Source: Streptomyces sp. NBC_01244
GTDB lineage: Bacteria; Actinomycetota; Actinomycetes; Streptomycetales; Streptomycetaceae
DNA: 64,000 bases
Direction: 5' to 3'
Assembly: GCF_035987325.1 (NCBI RefSeq)
Contig: NZ_CP108488.1
Location: 2,852,001 to 2,916,000, forward strand
The notes below the pieces were generated by a model. That model made no database searches. It was not told where the DNA came from and saw nothing but the letters and a program-made list of their open reading frames with translations. Both the position numbers and the translations under genes were made by a program. Shown here one piece after another: positions 15,883 through 24,688 of the stretch. Numbering within the stretch: position 1 is the stretch's first letter; each line of letters opens with the position of its first letter.

Positions 15883-17814
15883 ATGCACGCGCATTCGCAC
15901 CCGCACCCGCACTCGCACTCGCTCCTGAGCCGCCTGCTCGACGACACCTGCCCGCCCTTCGCACTGCTGCGCCGCCGCACGCCCGGCCGCGACCACGACA
16001 CCGTCGAGGTGCTGATCGGTCCGGTCCACGAGGCCGGGCTCCTGGCCGACCTGCCCGTCGGCGAGCGGCCCGCCCTGGCCCTCGTCCCCTTCCGCCAGAT
16101 CCGTGAGCGCGGGTTCGACGTACGCGACGACGGCACGCCGCTGAGCGTGCTGGTCGCCGACGAGGCGTACGAGATCCCGCTCGCCGAGGCGCTGGCCGCG
16201 CTGCCGGCCCACGAGGTACGGGTCGACGACGGCGGCTTCGACGTCCCCGACGAGGAGTACGCGGACACCGTCCGGCGGGTCATCGAGGACGAGATCGGCC
16301 GGGGCGAGGGCGCGAACTTCGTCATCCGGCGCACCTACGAGGGGCGGATCGAGGGCTTCGGCCGCGCCGACGCCCTGGCGTTGTTCCGGCGGCTGCTGGA
16401 GGGCGAGCGGGGCGCGTACTGGACGTACGTGGTCCACACCGGGGAGCGCACCCTCGTCGGGGCCAGCCCCGAGGTGCACGTGCGGATGTCCGGGGGCACG
16501 GTCGTGATGAACCCGATCAGCGGTACGTACCGCCATCCGGCCGGGGGGCCGACGGCCGACTCCCTCCTCGCCTTCCTCGGCGACCGCAAGGAGACCGAGG
16601 AGCTGTCCATGGTGGTGGACGAGGAGCTCAAGATGATGTGCACGGTCGGGGACATGGGCGGGGTGGTCGTCGGTCCCCGGCTCAAGGAGATGGCGCACCT
16701 CGCGCACACCGAGTACGAGCTGCGCGGCCGCTCCTCCCTGGACGTCCGCGAGGTCCTGAAGGAAACGATGTTCGCGGCGACGGTGACCGGATCGCCGGTG
16801 CAGAACGCCTGCCGGGTCATCGAGCGGTACGAGCCCCTCGGGCGGGACGGGGTCGGCCGCGGCTATTACGCGGGCGCGCTGGCCCTGCTGGGTCTCGACG
16901 CCTCGGGCGCCCAGACCCTCGATTCCCCCATCCTCATCCGCACGGCGGACATCGCGCCGGACGGCGCGCTGCGGGTGCCCGTCGGGGCCACCCTCGTACG
17001 GCACTCCGACCCGGCCGGCGAGGTGGCCGAGACGCACGCGAAGGCGGCGGGGGTGCTGGCGGCGCTGGGTGTGCGCCCGGCGGCGGCGCGGCCCTCATTC
17101 GCAGGGGCCCGGCTGGCCGACGACCCCCGGGTGCAGGCGGCCCTGGCGGCACGCCGCGAGGACCTGGCGCCGTTCTGGCTGCGGATGCAGGAGCGGCCGG
17201 CGGAGGTGACGGGCCACGCCCTGGTGGTGGACGGGGAGGACACCTTCACCTCGATGCTCGGGCACGTGCTGCGGGTGGCCGGGCTGGAGGTGACCGTACG
17301 CCGCTACGACGATCCGGGGCTGCGGGCGGCCGCCCTGGCCTGGGACGGGCCGATCGTGCTCGGCCCCGGCCCGGGCGACCCGGCGGACTTCGGCGATCCG
17401 AAGATCCGGACGATGCGCGAGCTGACGGCGGAGCTCCTGGCCTCGCACAGGGGCGGGCTGCTCGGGGTCTGCCTCAGCCACCAGCTGCTCGCGGCCGAGC
17501 TGGGGCTCCCGCTGGTCCGCAAGGCGGAGCCGGCGCAAGGGGCGCAGACACGGATCCCGCTGTTCGGGGCCGAGGAGGTCGTCGGCTTCTACAACACGTA
17601 CGCGGCGCACTGCTCCGCGGAGCGGGCGCGGTCCCTGGCCCTGCGGGGCATCGAGGTGTCCCGGGACCCCGCCACCGGCGAGGTCCACGCGCTGCGCTCC
17701 GTCTCCGGCGGCTTCGCGGGGGTCCAGTTCCACCCGGAGTCGGTCCTGACCCTGCACGGCGCGGACCTGGTCCGCGACCTGATCGCCGGAGTCCGGGCTC
17801 CGGCCAAGGCCTAG
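15883..17814 (+). CDS. trpEG: Anthranilate synthase, fused TrpE-TrpG
   Basis: 643 aa. Residues about 15-415 are a chorismate-binding (TrpE) domain, with MNPISGTYRHPAG, DEELKMMCTVGD, KETMFAATVTGSPVQNA and GYYAGALALLG. Residues about 440-640 are a glutamine amidotransferase with the triad C530 (GVCLSHQ), H617 and E619 (FHPES). The fusion is typical of streptomycetes and resembles PhzE, but the Trp attenuator in front argues for anthranilate synthesis for tryptophan. The N-terminus is an unusual His-rich stretch (MHAHSHPHPHSHS). Confidence 0.95.
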   Translation: MHAHSHPHPHSHSLLSRLLDDTCPPFALLRRRTPGRDHDTVEVLIGPVHEAGLLADLPVGERPALALVPFRQIRERGFDVRDDGTPLSVLVADEAYEIPLAEALAALPAHEVRVDDGGFDVPDEEYADTVRRVIEDEIGRGEGANFVIRRTYEGRIEGFGRADALALFRRLLEGERGAYWTYVVHTGERTLVGASPEVHVRMSGGTVVMNPISGTYRHPAGGPTADSLLAFLGDRKETEELSMVVDEELKMMCTVGDMGGVVVGPRLKEMAHLAHTEYELRGRSSLDVREVLKETMFAATVTGSPVQNACRVIERYEPLGRDGVGRGYYAGALALLGLDASGAQTLDSPILIRTADIAPDGALRVPVGATLVRHSDPAGEVAETHAKAAGVLAALGVRPAAARPSFAGARLADDPRVQAALAARREDLAPFWLRMQERPAEVTGHALVVDGEDTFTSMLGHVLRVAGLEVTVRRYDDPGLRAAALAWDGPIVLGPGPGDPADFGDPKIRTMRELTAELLASHRGGLLGVCLSHQLLAAELGLPLVRKAEPAQGAQTRIPLFGAEEVVGFYNTYAAHCSAERARSLALRGIEVSRDPATGEVHALRSVSGGFAGVQFHPESVLTLHGADLVRDLIAGVRAPAKA

Positions 17815-18095
17815 CCGGTCGCCTTCGACGCGGCGGCGGAGCGGAGGGAGCGGACCAGGCTCCAGGTGAGGACGGGGCCCAGCAGGAGCGTCGCGTAGAA
17901 GGCCGCCTCCATCTCGCCGAGCGCGAGGGCGACGGTGGGCGGGACCGACAGCACGTGGTCGGCGAAGGTCAGCCACGGGTCGGTCCGGGCGCCCGGTTCG
18001 GCCCGGAGCGCGCGTGGCAGCGCCCGGGCGGCGTGGAAGAGCAGTACGGCCGCGAGGGCCAGCAGGATCCAGAAGAAGACAGGAGGTATGGACAC
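17811..18095 (-). CDS. Small membrane protein of unknown function
   Basis: 94 aa. An N-terminal hydrophobic helix (VFFWILLALAAVLLFHAARAL), a short hydrophilic stretch and a second hydrophobic region (FYATLLLGPVLTWSLV). It is convergent with trpEG, and the two stop codons overlap (TAG shared across 17811-17814), leaving no room for a separate terminator. No family is recognised. Confidence 0.7.
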   Translation of the reverse strand: MSIPPVFFWILLALAAVLLFHAARALPRALRAEPGARTDPWLTFADHVLSVPPTVALALGEMEAAFYATLLLGPVLTWSLVRSLRSAAASKATG

Positions 18096-18125
18096 GCGGC
18101 CGAATCTAGCGGTACGAGGGGTGCG

Positions 18126-19118
18126 TCAAGAGGGCGAGAGGGTGTTTTCCGAGCGGCGGCCCGCCAGGTAGTCCGCGACGTTGGCGACGGTGGTGTCGAT
18201 GATCTGGCCCACCGCGTCGTGGGTGTAGTACGCCTGGTGGGAGGTGACGACCACGTTCGGGAAGGTGATCAGCCGGGCCAGGGTGTCGTCCTCGACGGCC
18301 ACCAGGGACTTGTCCAGGAAGAAGAGCCCGGCCTCCGCCTCGTACACGTCGAGGCCCACCCCGGCGAAACGCCCGGACCGCAGCTCCGTGACCAGCGCGT
18401 CCGTGTCCACCAGCCCGCCGCGGCTGGAGTTCACCAGGATCGCGTCGTCCTTCATCGCCTTCAGTGCCTGGGCGCCGATGAGGTGGTGCGTGGACTCCAG
18501 CAGCGGAACGTGCAGGCTGATCAGGTCCGAGGACGCGAACAGCTCGTCCTTGTCCACGTACTTCATGCCCAGCTCCACGCAGGCCGGGTTCTGCGCCACG
18601 TCCCAGCCCAGCAGGTTCATGCCGAACCCGTGCGCGATCCGGGTGAACGCCTCGCCGATCTTGCCGGTGCCGAGCACGCCCACCGTGCGGCCGCGCATGT
18701 CGCGGCCCATCAGGCCGTTCAGCCGGAAGTCGAAGTCCCGCGTCCGGTTCGAGGCGCGTACGATCCGCCGGTTCACGGCCATGGCCAGGGTCCAGGCGAA
18801 CTCGGCCACCGAGTACGGGGAGTAGTACGACACCCGGCTGACCGTCAGGCCCAGCTGCCGCGCGACGTCCAGGTCGATGTTGTTGAAGCCGGTGGAGCGC
18901 TGGGCGATCATCTTCGTGCCGCCCGCCGCCAGGGTCCGCAGCACCCGGCCGTTCAGGTCCGCGTTGACGCTCGACGACACGATCTCGTACCCGGCCGCGA
19001 TGGGGGCGGTGTCCTCGCTCAGGAAGACGTCCAGACAGCGCACCTCGTGCTGTCCCGCGAAGGCCTCCTCGATGAGCGGCTTCTCGTCCGCCGTCACCCC
19101 GAATGCCAGGATTTCCAC
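18126..19118 (-). CDS. D-2-hydroxyacid dehydrogenase (D-lactate dehydrogenase type)
   Basis: 330 aa from the GTG at 19118 with GGGAG five bases upstream; the longer ATG frame adds an atypical 20 residues. The NAD-binding Rossmann loop is VGVLGTGKIGEAF. Catalytic Arg (VNSSRGGLVD), Glu (DVYEAEAG) and His (SHQAYYTHDAV) are present in the order expected for the LdhA subgroup. YYSPYSVAEFAW is typical of D-lactate dehydrogenases. The likely reaction is NADH-dependent reduction of pyruvate or another 2-oxoacid. It is next to PfkA, consistent with glycolytic overflow metabolism. Confidence 0.92.
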   Translation of the reverse strand: MEILAFGVTADEKPLIEEAFAGQHEVRCLDVFLSEDTAPIAAGYEIVSSSVNADLNGRVLRTLAAGGTKMIAQRSTGFNNIDLDVARQLGLTVSRVSYYSPYSVAEFAWTLAMAVNRRIVRASNRTRDFDFRLNGLMGRDMRGRTVGVLGTGKIGEAFTRIAHGFGMNLLGWDVAQNPACVELGMKYVDKDELFASSDLISLHVPLLESTHHLIGAQALKAMKDDAILVNSSRGGLVDTDALVTELRSGRFAGVGLDVYEAEAGLFFLDKSLVAVEDDTLARLITFPNVVVTSHQAYYTHDAVGQIIDTTVANVADYLAGRRSENTLSPS

Positions 19119-19200
19119 GTTCGCTCCCGTACTGCGCAAAGAATTGGACCATGGGTCGTTTGTCACCTTACGACCCATGGCCCGCGCCCGCGCTCCCGAC

Positions 19201-20229
19201 TCAGCCGAAGAACACTCCGGCCTCCTTGTAGAGCGCCGGGTCCACCGTCTTCAGCTTCGCCGTCGCCTCGGCGATCGGCACCCGCACGATGTCCGTCCCC
19301 TTCAGCGCGACCATCTTCCCGAAGTCCCCGTCACGCACCGCGTCGATCGCGTGCAGCCCGAAGCGGGTGGCCAGCCACCGGTCGAAGGCGCTCGGCGTGC
19401 CGCCCCGCTGGACGTGCCCGAGTACGGTCGTACGGGCCTCCTTGCCGGTCCGCGCCTCGATCTCCTTGGCCAGCCACTCGCCCACGCCCGACAGCCGGAC
19501 GTGCCCGAAGGAGTCCTTCGTCGCGTCCTTCAGCACCATGTCCCCGTCCTTGGGCATCGCGCCCTCGGCCACGCACACGATCGGCGCGTAGCTCGCCTTG
19601 AACCGGGAGTTCACCCAGGCGCAGACCTGGTCCACGTCGAAGCGCTGCTCCGGGATGAGGATGACGTTGGCGCCGCCCGCGAGTCCCGAGTGCAGGGCGA
19701 TCCAGCCGGCGTGCCGGCCCATCACCTCGACGACCAGCACCCGCATGTGCGATTCGGCGGTGGTGTGCAGCCGGTCGATGGCCTCGGTGGCGATGCCGAC
19801 GGCGGTGTCGAAGCCGAAGGTGTAGTCGGTGGCCGACAGGTCGTTGTCGATGGTCTTCGGGACCCCGACGCACGGGATGCCGTACTCCTCGTAGAGCTTC
19901 GCGGCCACGCCCAGGGTGTCCTCGCCGCCGATCGCGACGAGGGCGTCGACCTCGTACTTGGCGAGGTTCTCCTTGATCTGGCGGACGCCGTCGTCCAGCT
20001 TGAACGGGTTGGTGCGCGAGGAGCCGAGGATGGTCCCGCCGCGCGGCAGGATCCCGCGGACGGCGGGGATGTCGAGGGGGACGGTGCGGCCTTCGACCGC
20101 GCCGCGCCAGCCGTCCTTGAACCCGACGAAATCGTAGGCGTACTCCTGCACGCCCTTGCGCACCACACTGCGGATCACCGCGTTGAGCCCGGGGCAGTCG
20201 CCGCCGCCCGTCAGCACTCCGACCTTCAT
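19201..20229 (-). CDS. pfkA: 6-phosphofructokinase
   Basis: 342 aa from the ATG at 20229 with AAGGGAAA upstream. It phosphorylates fructose 6-phosphate in glycolysis. Visible features are the nucleotide-binding GVLTGGGDCPGLNAVIR, the GGEDTLGVA loop, catalytic KTIDNDLSATDYTFGFDTA and the substrate-binding EVMGRHAGWIALHSGLAGGA. The NDLSATDYTFGF arrangement is of the actinobacterial group III PFK. S. coelicolor has several paralogues, and whether this is the main ATP-dependent one cannot be decided here. Confidence 0.95.
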   Translation of the reverse strand: MKVGVLTGGGDCPGLNAVIRSVVRKGVQEYAYDFVGFKDGWRGAVEGRTVPLDIPAVRGILPRGGTILGSSRTNPFKLDDGVRQIKENLAKYEVDALVAIGGEDTLGVAAKLYEEYGIPCVGVPKTIDNDLSATDYTFGFDTAVGIATEAIDRLHTTAESHMRVLVVEVMGRHAGWIALHSGLAGGANVILIPEQRFDVDQVCAWVNSRFKASYAPIVCVAEGAMPKDGDMVLKDATKDSFGHVRLSGVGEWLAKEIEARTGKEARTTVLGHVQRGGTPSAFDRWLATRFGLHAIDAVRDGDFGKMVALKGTDIVRVPIAEATAKLKTVDPALYKEAGVFFG

Positions 20230-20401
20230 GGAATTTCCCTTCGCCACAGGGCCCGCTGAGGCCGCGGGGCCCGCATGACGGTCACGCTAGTGGTGACTCA
20301 GGTCACAGCAAGATGCCGGGAAGGGTCAATTCCGGCGGAATCGCGGGGCGTTGCGTACACCCGTTCACTCGTACGAGCGGCTGCCGCGCCCCCGGCCCGC
20401 C

Positions 20402-21127
20402 TTACGCGTCGTCGAGGCCGCGCTCTATCGCGTACCGGACGAGCTCCACCCGGTTGTGCAACTGCAGCTTGCCCAGGGTGTTCTGCACGTGGTTCTGCAC
20501 GGTGCGGTGGGAGATGACCAGCCGTTCCGCGATCTGCTTGTACGAGAGCCCCTTGGCCACCAGCCGCAGCACCTCGGTCTCCCGGTCGGTGAGCTGCGGT
20601 GCCCTCGGCTCGTCGGAGGCGGCCGGCGCCGGGTCGGTGGCGAGGCGCCGGTACTCGCCGAGGACCAGGCCGGCCAGGCCCGGGGTGAAGACGGGGTCGC
20701 CGGCCGCCGTGCGGCGCACGGCGTCGATGAGCTCCTGGGCGCCCGCGGACTTCAGCAGGTAGCCGGTCGCGCCGGACTTCACCGCTTCCAGGACGTCGGC
20801 GTGCTCGCCGCTCGCGGAGAGCACGAGGACCCTCAGGGCCGGGTTGGCGCCGACCAGTTCCTTGCAGACCTGAACCCCGGGCATGCCGGGCAGGTTGAGG
20901 TCGAGGACCAGGACGTGCGGGGCCGCCGCGCGGGCCCGGCGGACGGCCTCGGGTCCGTCACCGGCGGTGGCCACCAGGTCGAAGCCGGCGGCGGACAGGT
21001 CGCGGGCGACCGCGTCCCGCCACATCGGATGGTCGTCCACGACCATGACTTTGATGCCGGCCAGGTCGTTCTGCCCGCCCGGCCCGCTCTGACCGTTCTG
21101 CCCGCTGGACTCGTTCGACTCGTTCAC
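20402..21127 (-). CDS. NarL/LuxR-family response regulator
   Basis: 241 aa. The receiver domain occupies residues about 25-145 (VMVVDDHPMWRDAV acidic pair, phospho-acceptor in LVLDLNLPG, conserved LLKSAG lysine). The LuxR HTH is at 180-235 (LTDRETEVLRLVAKGLSYKQIAERLVISHRTVQNHVQ). The GTG start overlaps the stop of the upstream histidine kinase gene (GTGA), so the pair is coupled. The N-terminal Gly/Asn/Ser tail is low-complexity. Targets are unknown. Confidence 0.93.
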   Translation of the reverse strand: MNESNESSGQNGQSGPGGQNDLAGIKVMVVDDHPMWRDAVARDLSAAGFDLVATAGDGPEAVRRARAAAPHVLVLDLNLPGMPGVQVCKELVGANPALRVLVLSASGEHADVLEAVKSGATGYLLKSAGAQELIDAVRRTAAGDPVFTPGLAGLVLGEYRRLATDPAPAASDEPRAPQLTDRETEVLRLVAKGLSYKQIAERLVISHRTVQNHVQNTLGKLQLHNRVELVRYAIERGLDDA

Positions 21128-22332
21128 TTGGTGCTCCCCCTCGGTACTTTCAGTTCCACTTCGGTGCCCTGCCCCGGGACGGACACCAGCTCGGCGCTGC
21201 CGCCGAGGTCACGGAGCCGGCCCCGGATGGACAGGGCCACTCCCATCCGGCCCTCGCCCTCGGCCTGGTCGAGCCGGCCGGCCGGGATGCCCGGGCCGTC
21301 GTCGCGGACGGTCACGATCACCTCGTCGCCCCAGTCCTCGACCAGGATCCAGGCGCTGGCCCCCTCGCCCGCGTGCTTGCGCACGTTGTCGAGGGCGGCC
21401 CCGACCGCCGCGGCAAGTTCCCGCGCCGCGGGCACCGGCAACGGCACCGGGGTGCCCGGTTCGGCGAAGCTCACCCGCGAGCCGGCGTGCGGGGCGAGGA
21501 GGCTCCGCAGATCCAGCTCGCCCTCGTCGGCGCCGGGTTCCTCCACCTCGAAGGCGGCCACGATCGCACCGAGTGACTCGTCGCGGGAGATCCGGGAGGG
21601 GCGGGCCAGCCCGCTGGAGACCAGGGTGCGCAGCGCGACCTCCTGCTCCCCCGCCATCCGGCCCAGCTCGGCGGCCTCCCCGCCCAGTTCGGTACCGCGC
21701 CGCTGGACCATCGCGAGGACCTGGAGGACCCCGTCGTGGATGTCGCGGGCGAGGCGTTCGCGTTCGCGGGTGGCGGCCTCGATCTCCAGGGCGCGGGCCA
21801 GGGTGGCTTCACTGGCCCGGGCCACCTCGACGACGTAGCCGATGGCGATGGAGGCCACCCACACCAGGAGCACGTTGTGCAGGGTGTCCCGGGTGGGCTC
21901 GCCGCGCTGGACGAGGTTGGCGGCGGCGACGAAGCTCGAGGCGAAACAGGCCCAGCGCCAGCCGCCCTTGATGGCGAAGGCCAGGACGGAGCCCGCGGTC
22001 CAAATCGAGGGGAGGGTGGGGCCGCCGTCCACGATCCGCGCCTGGGCGTCCGCGAGCGGGGTGAGCAGGATTCCGACGCAGGCGACGGTGAGGTCGGCCC
22101 CCAGGAACCGCTTGGTGCAACTGGCGGCGTTCGCCACCTTGGGGAGGGTGATCAGGGTCCAGCCCGCGAGGAAGGCGAGGTAGGAGGCCGCGATCCAGGG
22201 GCGGTCGAACTGCTTGTAGGCCGAGGCGAACAGCAGCGCCGCGTAGACCATGGTGAGCAGCCGATAGGCCGTCAGGGCGCGCCAGAGCGGCTGCTCGACC
22301 GACATGCGTACGACGCGCTCGCGCTTCGCCAT
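21124..22332 (-). CDS. Histidine kinase, MacS/DegS-like
   Basis: 402 aa from ATG 22332 (MAKRERVVRMS...). About five membrane helices fill residues 20-175, an intramembrane-sensing architecture with no extracellular domain. A dimerisation/phospho-acceptor segment follows (LARDIHDGVLQVLAMVQRRG) and then an HATPase domain (DNVRKHAGEG N-box, VRDDGPGIP G1 box). This is a HisKA_3 kinase paired with the overlapping LuxR-type regulator. The signal is unknown; such sensors often respond to membrane or envelope conditions, which is inference here. Confidence 0.92.
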   Translation of the reverse strand: MAKRERVVRMSVEQPLWRALTAYRLLTMVYAALLFASAYKQFDRPWIAASYLAFLAGWTLITLPKVANAASCTKRFLGADLTVACVGILLTPLADAQARIVDGGPTLPSIWTAGSVLAFAIKGGWRWACFASSFVAAANLVQRGEPTRDTLHNVLLVWVASIAIGYVVEVARASEATLARALEIEAATRERERLARDIHDGVLQVLAMVQRRGTELGGEAAELGRMAGEQEVALRTLVSSGLARPSRISRDESLGAIVAAFEVEEPGADEGELDLRSLLAPHAGSRVSFAEPGTPVPLPVPAARELAAAVGAALDNVRKHAGEGASAWILVEDWGDEVIVTVRDDGPGIPAGRLDQAEGEGRMGVALSIRGRLRDLGGSAELVSVPGQGTEVELKVPRGSTK

Positions 22333-22370
22333 CTCCCCCACCCCGTACGGGCGGTCCCGCCCGTGTGCTG

Positions 22371-23159
22371 CTACTTGTCGCTGTCCGCGGCGGCCGGGTC
22401 GGCCTTCGCGGTGCTTTCGGCGGCGTCCGCCTTCTCGGCCTTCTCGGCCTTCTCGCTCCGGGCGGCGGCCTTCTCCGCGTCGGCGATCTGGCGCTTGGCG
22501 GCCGTCGCGTAGATGTCGACGTACTCCTGGCCGGAAAGCTTCATGATCTCGTACATGACCTCGTCGGTCACCGAGCGGAGGATGAAGCGGTCCCCGTCCA
22601 TGCCGTGGTAGCGGCTGAAGTCCAGCGGCTTGCCGATCCGGATGCCCGGGCGCATCAGCTTGGGCACCACCTTGCCGGGCGGCTGGATCTTCTCCGTGTC
22701 GATCATCGCGACGGGGATCACGGGCGCGCCGGTGGCCAGCGCCACCCGGGCCAGACCACCCGGCTTGCCACGGTAGAGCCGGCCGTCGGGTGAACGCGTC
22801 CCCTCGGGGTAAATACCGAACAGCTCTCCGCGCTCGATGACGTCGATGCCGCTCTTGATGGCTGCCTCGCCGGCCCCGCGCGCACCCGAACGATCCACCG
22901 GGAGCTGGCCGACGCCCTTGAAGAAGGCGGCCGTCAGCTTGCCCTTGACGCCCGGGGAGGTGAAGTACTCCGCCTTCGCGATGAAGGTCACCTTCCGGTC
23001 CAGCACGGCCGGGAGGAAGAAGGAGTCGGAGAAGGACAGGTGGTTGCTCGCGAGGATCGCCGGCCCCTCTGCGGGAATGTTCTCGAGGCCCTCCACCCAC
23101 GGCCTGAAGGCGAGCTTCAGGGAACCGCCGATCGAGAACTTCATTGCGCCGTAGATCAA
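22371..23159 (-). CDS. 1-acyl-sn-glycerol-3-phosphate acyltransferase (PlsC-like)
   Basis: 262 aa. Acyltransferase motifs I and III are plain: SNHLSFSDSFF (NHxSxxD variant) and FGIYPEGTRSPDG. It likely acylates lysophosphatidate at the membrane in phospholipid synthesis. The start is a TTG at 23159 with AGGAAGG eight bases upstream, while the internal ATG at 23144 has no RBS. A C-terminal tail rich in Lys, Glu and Ala follows the domain, probably disordered. A PlsC-like gene occupies the corresponding place in the mycobacterial block (Rv2182c, recalled). Confidence 0.9.
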   Translation of the reverse strand: MIYGAMKFSIGGSLKLAFRPWVEGLENIPAEGPAILASNHLSFSDSFFLPAVLDRKVTFIAKAEYFTSPGVKGKLTAAFFKGVGQLPVDRSGARGAGEAAIKSGIDVIERGELFGIYPEGTRSPDGRLYRGKPGGLARVALATGAPVIPVAMIDTEKIQPPGKVVPKLMRPGIRIGKPLDFSRYHGMDGDRFILRSVTDEVMYEIMKLSGQEYVDIYATAAKRQIADAEKAAARSEKAEKAEKADAAESTAKADPAAADSDK

Positions 23160-23307
23160 CTCGAAAGCCTTCCTGTGTCTGTCGAACAGACCTTATCCCC
23201 TGGTCGTCCCCGGAGCCGTCCGACGACCCTGGTCGGTGCCACCCCCGTCGCGTACGGTGAAGTCACACAGCGCTACGCACCCCACGCCCCCCTCTAAGGA
23301 GACCCTG

Positions 23308-24087
23308 GTGCCCGTCCTCCCTGGAGCCGAGCCGTTCCGCCACGAGGGCGGAAAGGTCGGCGTCCTCCTCTGCCACGGCTTCACCGGTTCCCCCCAGTCG
23401 ATGCGGCCCTGGGCCGACCATCTGGCCGCGCAGGGACTGACGGTGTCGCTGCCCCTGCTCCCCGGGCACGGCACTCGCTGGCAGGACATGCAGCTCACCG
23501 GCTGGCAGGACTGGTACGCCGAGGTGGACCGCGCGCTGCGGGAGCTGCTGGAGCGCTGCGAGCAGGTGTTCGTCTTCGGCCTGTCGATGGGCGGCGCGCT
23601 GACGCTGCGGCTGGCGGCGAAGCACGGGGACGCCATCAGCGGGATCGTCCTCGTCAACCCGGTCAACAAGATCCACGACCCGCTGGCCGTGGCCCTGCCG
23701 GTGGTCAAGCACTTCGTCCGGTCGACGCCGGGCATCGCGAGTGACATCGCCAAGCCGGGTGCGGACGAGGTCGGCTACGACCGGGTCCCGACCCGGGCCG
23801 CGCACTCGCTGCGCAAGTTCCTGCAGATGCTGGACACCGAACTGCCGCAGGTGACACAGCCGCTGCTGCTGCTGCACAGCCCGCAGGACCACGTGGTGCG
23901 GCCGACGGACTCGACGCGGATCCTGGCGCGGGTGTCCTCCACGGACGTCACCGAGACGCTGCTGGAACAGAGTTACCACGTCGCGACGTTGGACCATGAC
24001 GCGGAGCAGATCTTCGCGGACAGCTACGCGTTCGTCGGGCGGCTGTCGGAGAGCTTGGGCAGGGAGGGGGCGGCCAGCGGTGGCTGA
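23308..24087 (+). CDS. Alpha/beta hydrolase, Est30-type carboxylesterase
   Basis: 259 aa from GTG 23308 with AAGGAG nine bases upstream. The triad is visible: nucleophile Ser in FGLSMGGALT, Asp in LHSPQDHVVRP and His in EQSYHVATLDHD. LLCHGFTGSPQSMRPWADHL supplies the oxyanion region. This is the monoacylglycerol lipase / Est30 carboxylesterase pattern, acting on short-chain or acylglycerol esters. The last bases overlap the next gene. It is divergent from plsC, so both may serve lipid turnover. Confidence 0.9.
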   Translation: MPVLPGAEPFRHEGGKVGVLLCHGFTGSPQSMRPWADHLAAQGLTVSLPLLPGHGTRWQDMQLTGWQDWYAEVDRALRELLERCEQVFVFGLSMGGALTLRLAAKHGDAISGIVLVNPVNKIHDPLAVALPVVKHFVRSTPGIASDIAKPGADEVGYDRVPTRAAHSLRKFLQMLDTELPQVTQPLLLLHSPQDHVVRPTDSTRILARVSSTDVTETLLEQSYHVATLDHDAEQIFADSYAFVGRLSESLGREGAASGG

Positions 24088-24688
24088 GCACGAGGAGTCC
24101 TCCGGGGGTGTTCCCCCGCTGGACGAGGAAGCGGCGTGGGCGGCGATCGTGGCCGGCTACGGCCAGGAGCCCGCGGACCCGCCGGGCGCGAGACCGTTCC
24201 GGCCGATCGAGAACCTCCTCCTGCCGGAGGAGGACGTCAAACCGGCCGCGCCGGCGCCTTCGGCCGACCCGGCGAACCCGGCCTCCCCGGCTTCTCCCGC
24301 CACCCCGGCCACCCCGGCCACCCCGGAACCGCCGTCGGCGGCTCTGGGCAGCTCGGTGGTGTTCGCCCCGGGCGTGGGCGGCGCGGGGCCGCGGGACCAC
24401 TCCCTGGCCGACCCCGACGACTCCCCCGAGGCCGCGAAGGACGAGGGGCACTTCGTCCCCCCGGAGCCGGAGCTGCCGGAGGCGGACGCGACGTCGAAGT
24501 TCGCCTGGCTGGCGGTGGTCGGCGGACCGGTCCTGCTGCTCCTGGCGGTGCTGCTCCAGTGGGAGATGACCTGGTGGCTGACGACGCTGGGCGTCGGCGG
24601 CTTCCTTGGCGGCTTCGCCACGCTGGTCGCGCGGATGTCCACGGGCGAGGACGATGACGACGACCCCGGTCGGGGCGCAGTGGTCTGA
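24080..24688 (+). CDS. Conserved membrane protein of unknown function
   Basis: 202 aa from GTG 24080, which has AGGGAGGGGG upstream and overlaps the esterase stop by 8 bases. Residues 1-135 are acidic and Pro/Ala-rich with short PATPATPATP-type repeats and are probably disordered in the cytoplasm. Two adjacent hydrophobic helices near residues 140-185 follow (FAWLAVVGGPVLLLLAVLLQW and WWLTTLGVGGFLGGFATLVA), and the C-terminus is a run of Asp/Glu. Family unknown. It is probably co-expressed with the esterase. Confidence 0.75.
   Translation: MAEHEESSGGVPPLDEEAAWAAIVAGYGQEPADPPGARPFRPIENLLLPEEDVKPAAPAPSADPANPASPASPATPATPATPEPPSAALGSSVVFAPGVGGAGPRDHSLADPDDSPEAAKDEGHFVPPEPELPEADATSKFAWLAVVGGPVLLLLAVLLQWEMTWWLTTLGVGGFLGGFATLVARMSTGEDDDDDPGRGAVV

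Noticed and set aside
16638..19601. A 987-codon plus-strand open frame
   Set aside because: It crosses trpEG in another frame and runs antisense to the small membrane-protein and dehydrogenase genes. Low-complexity composition marks it as a by-product of GC bias.
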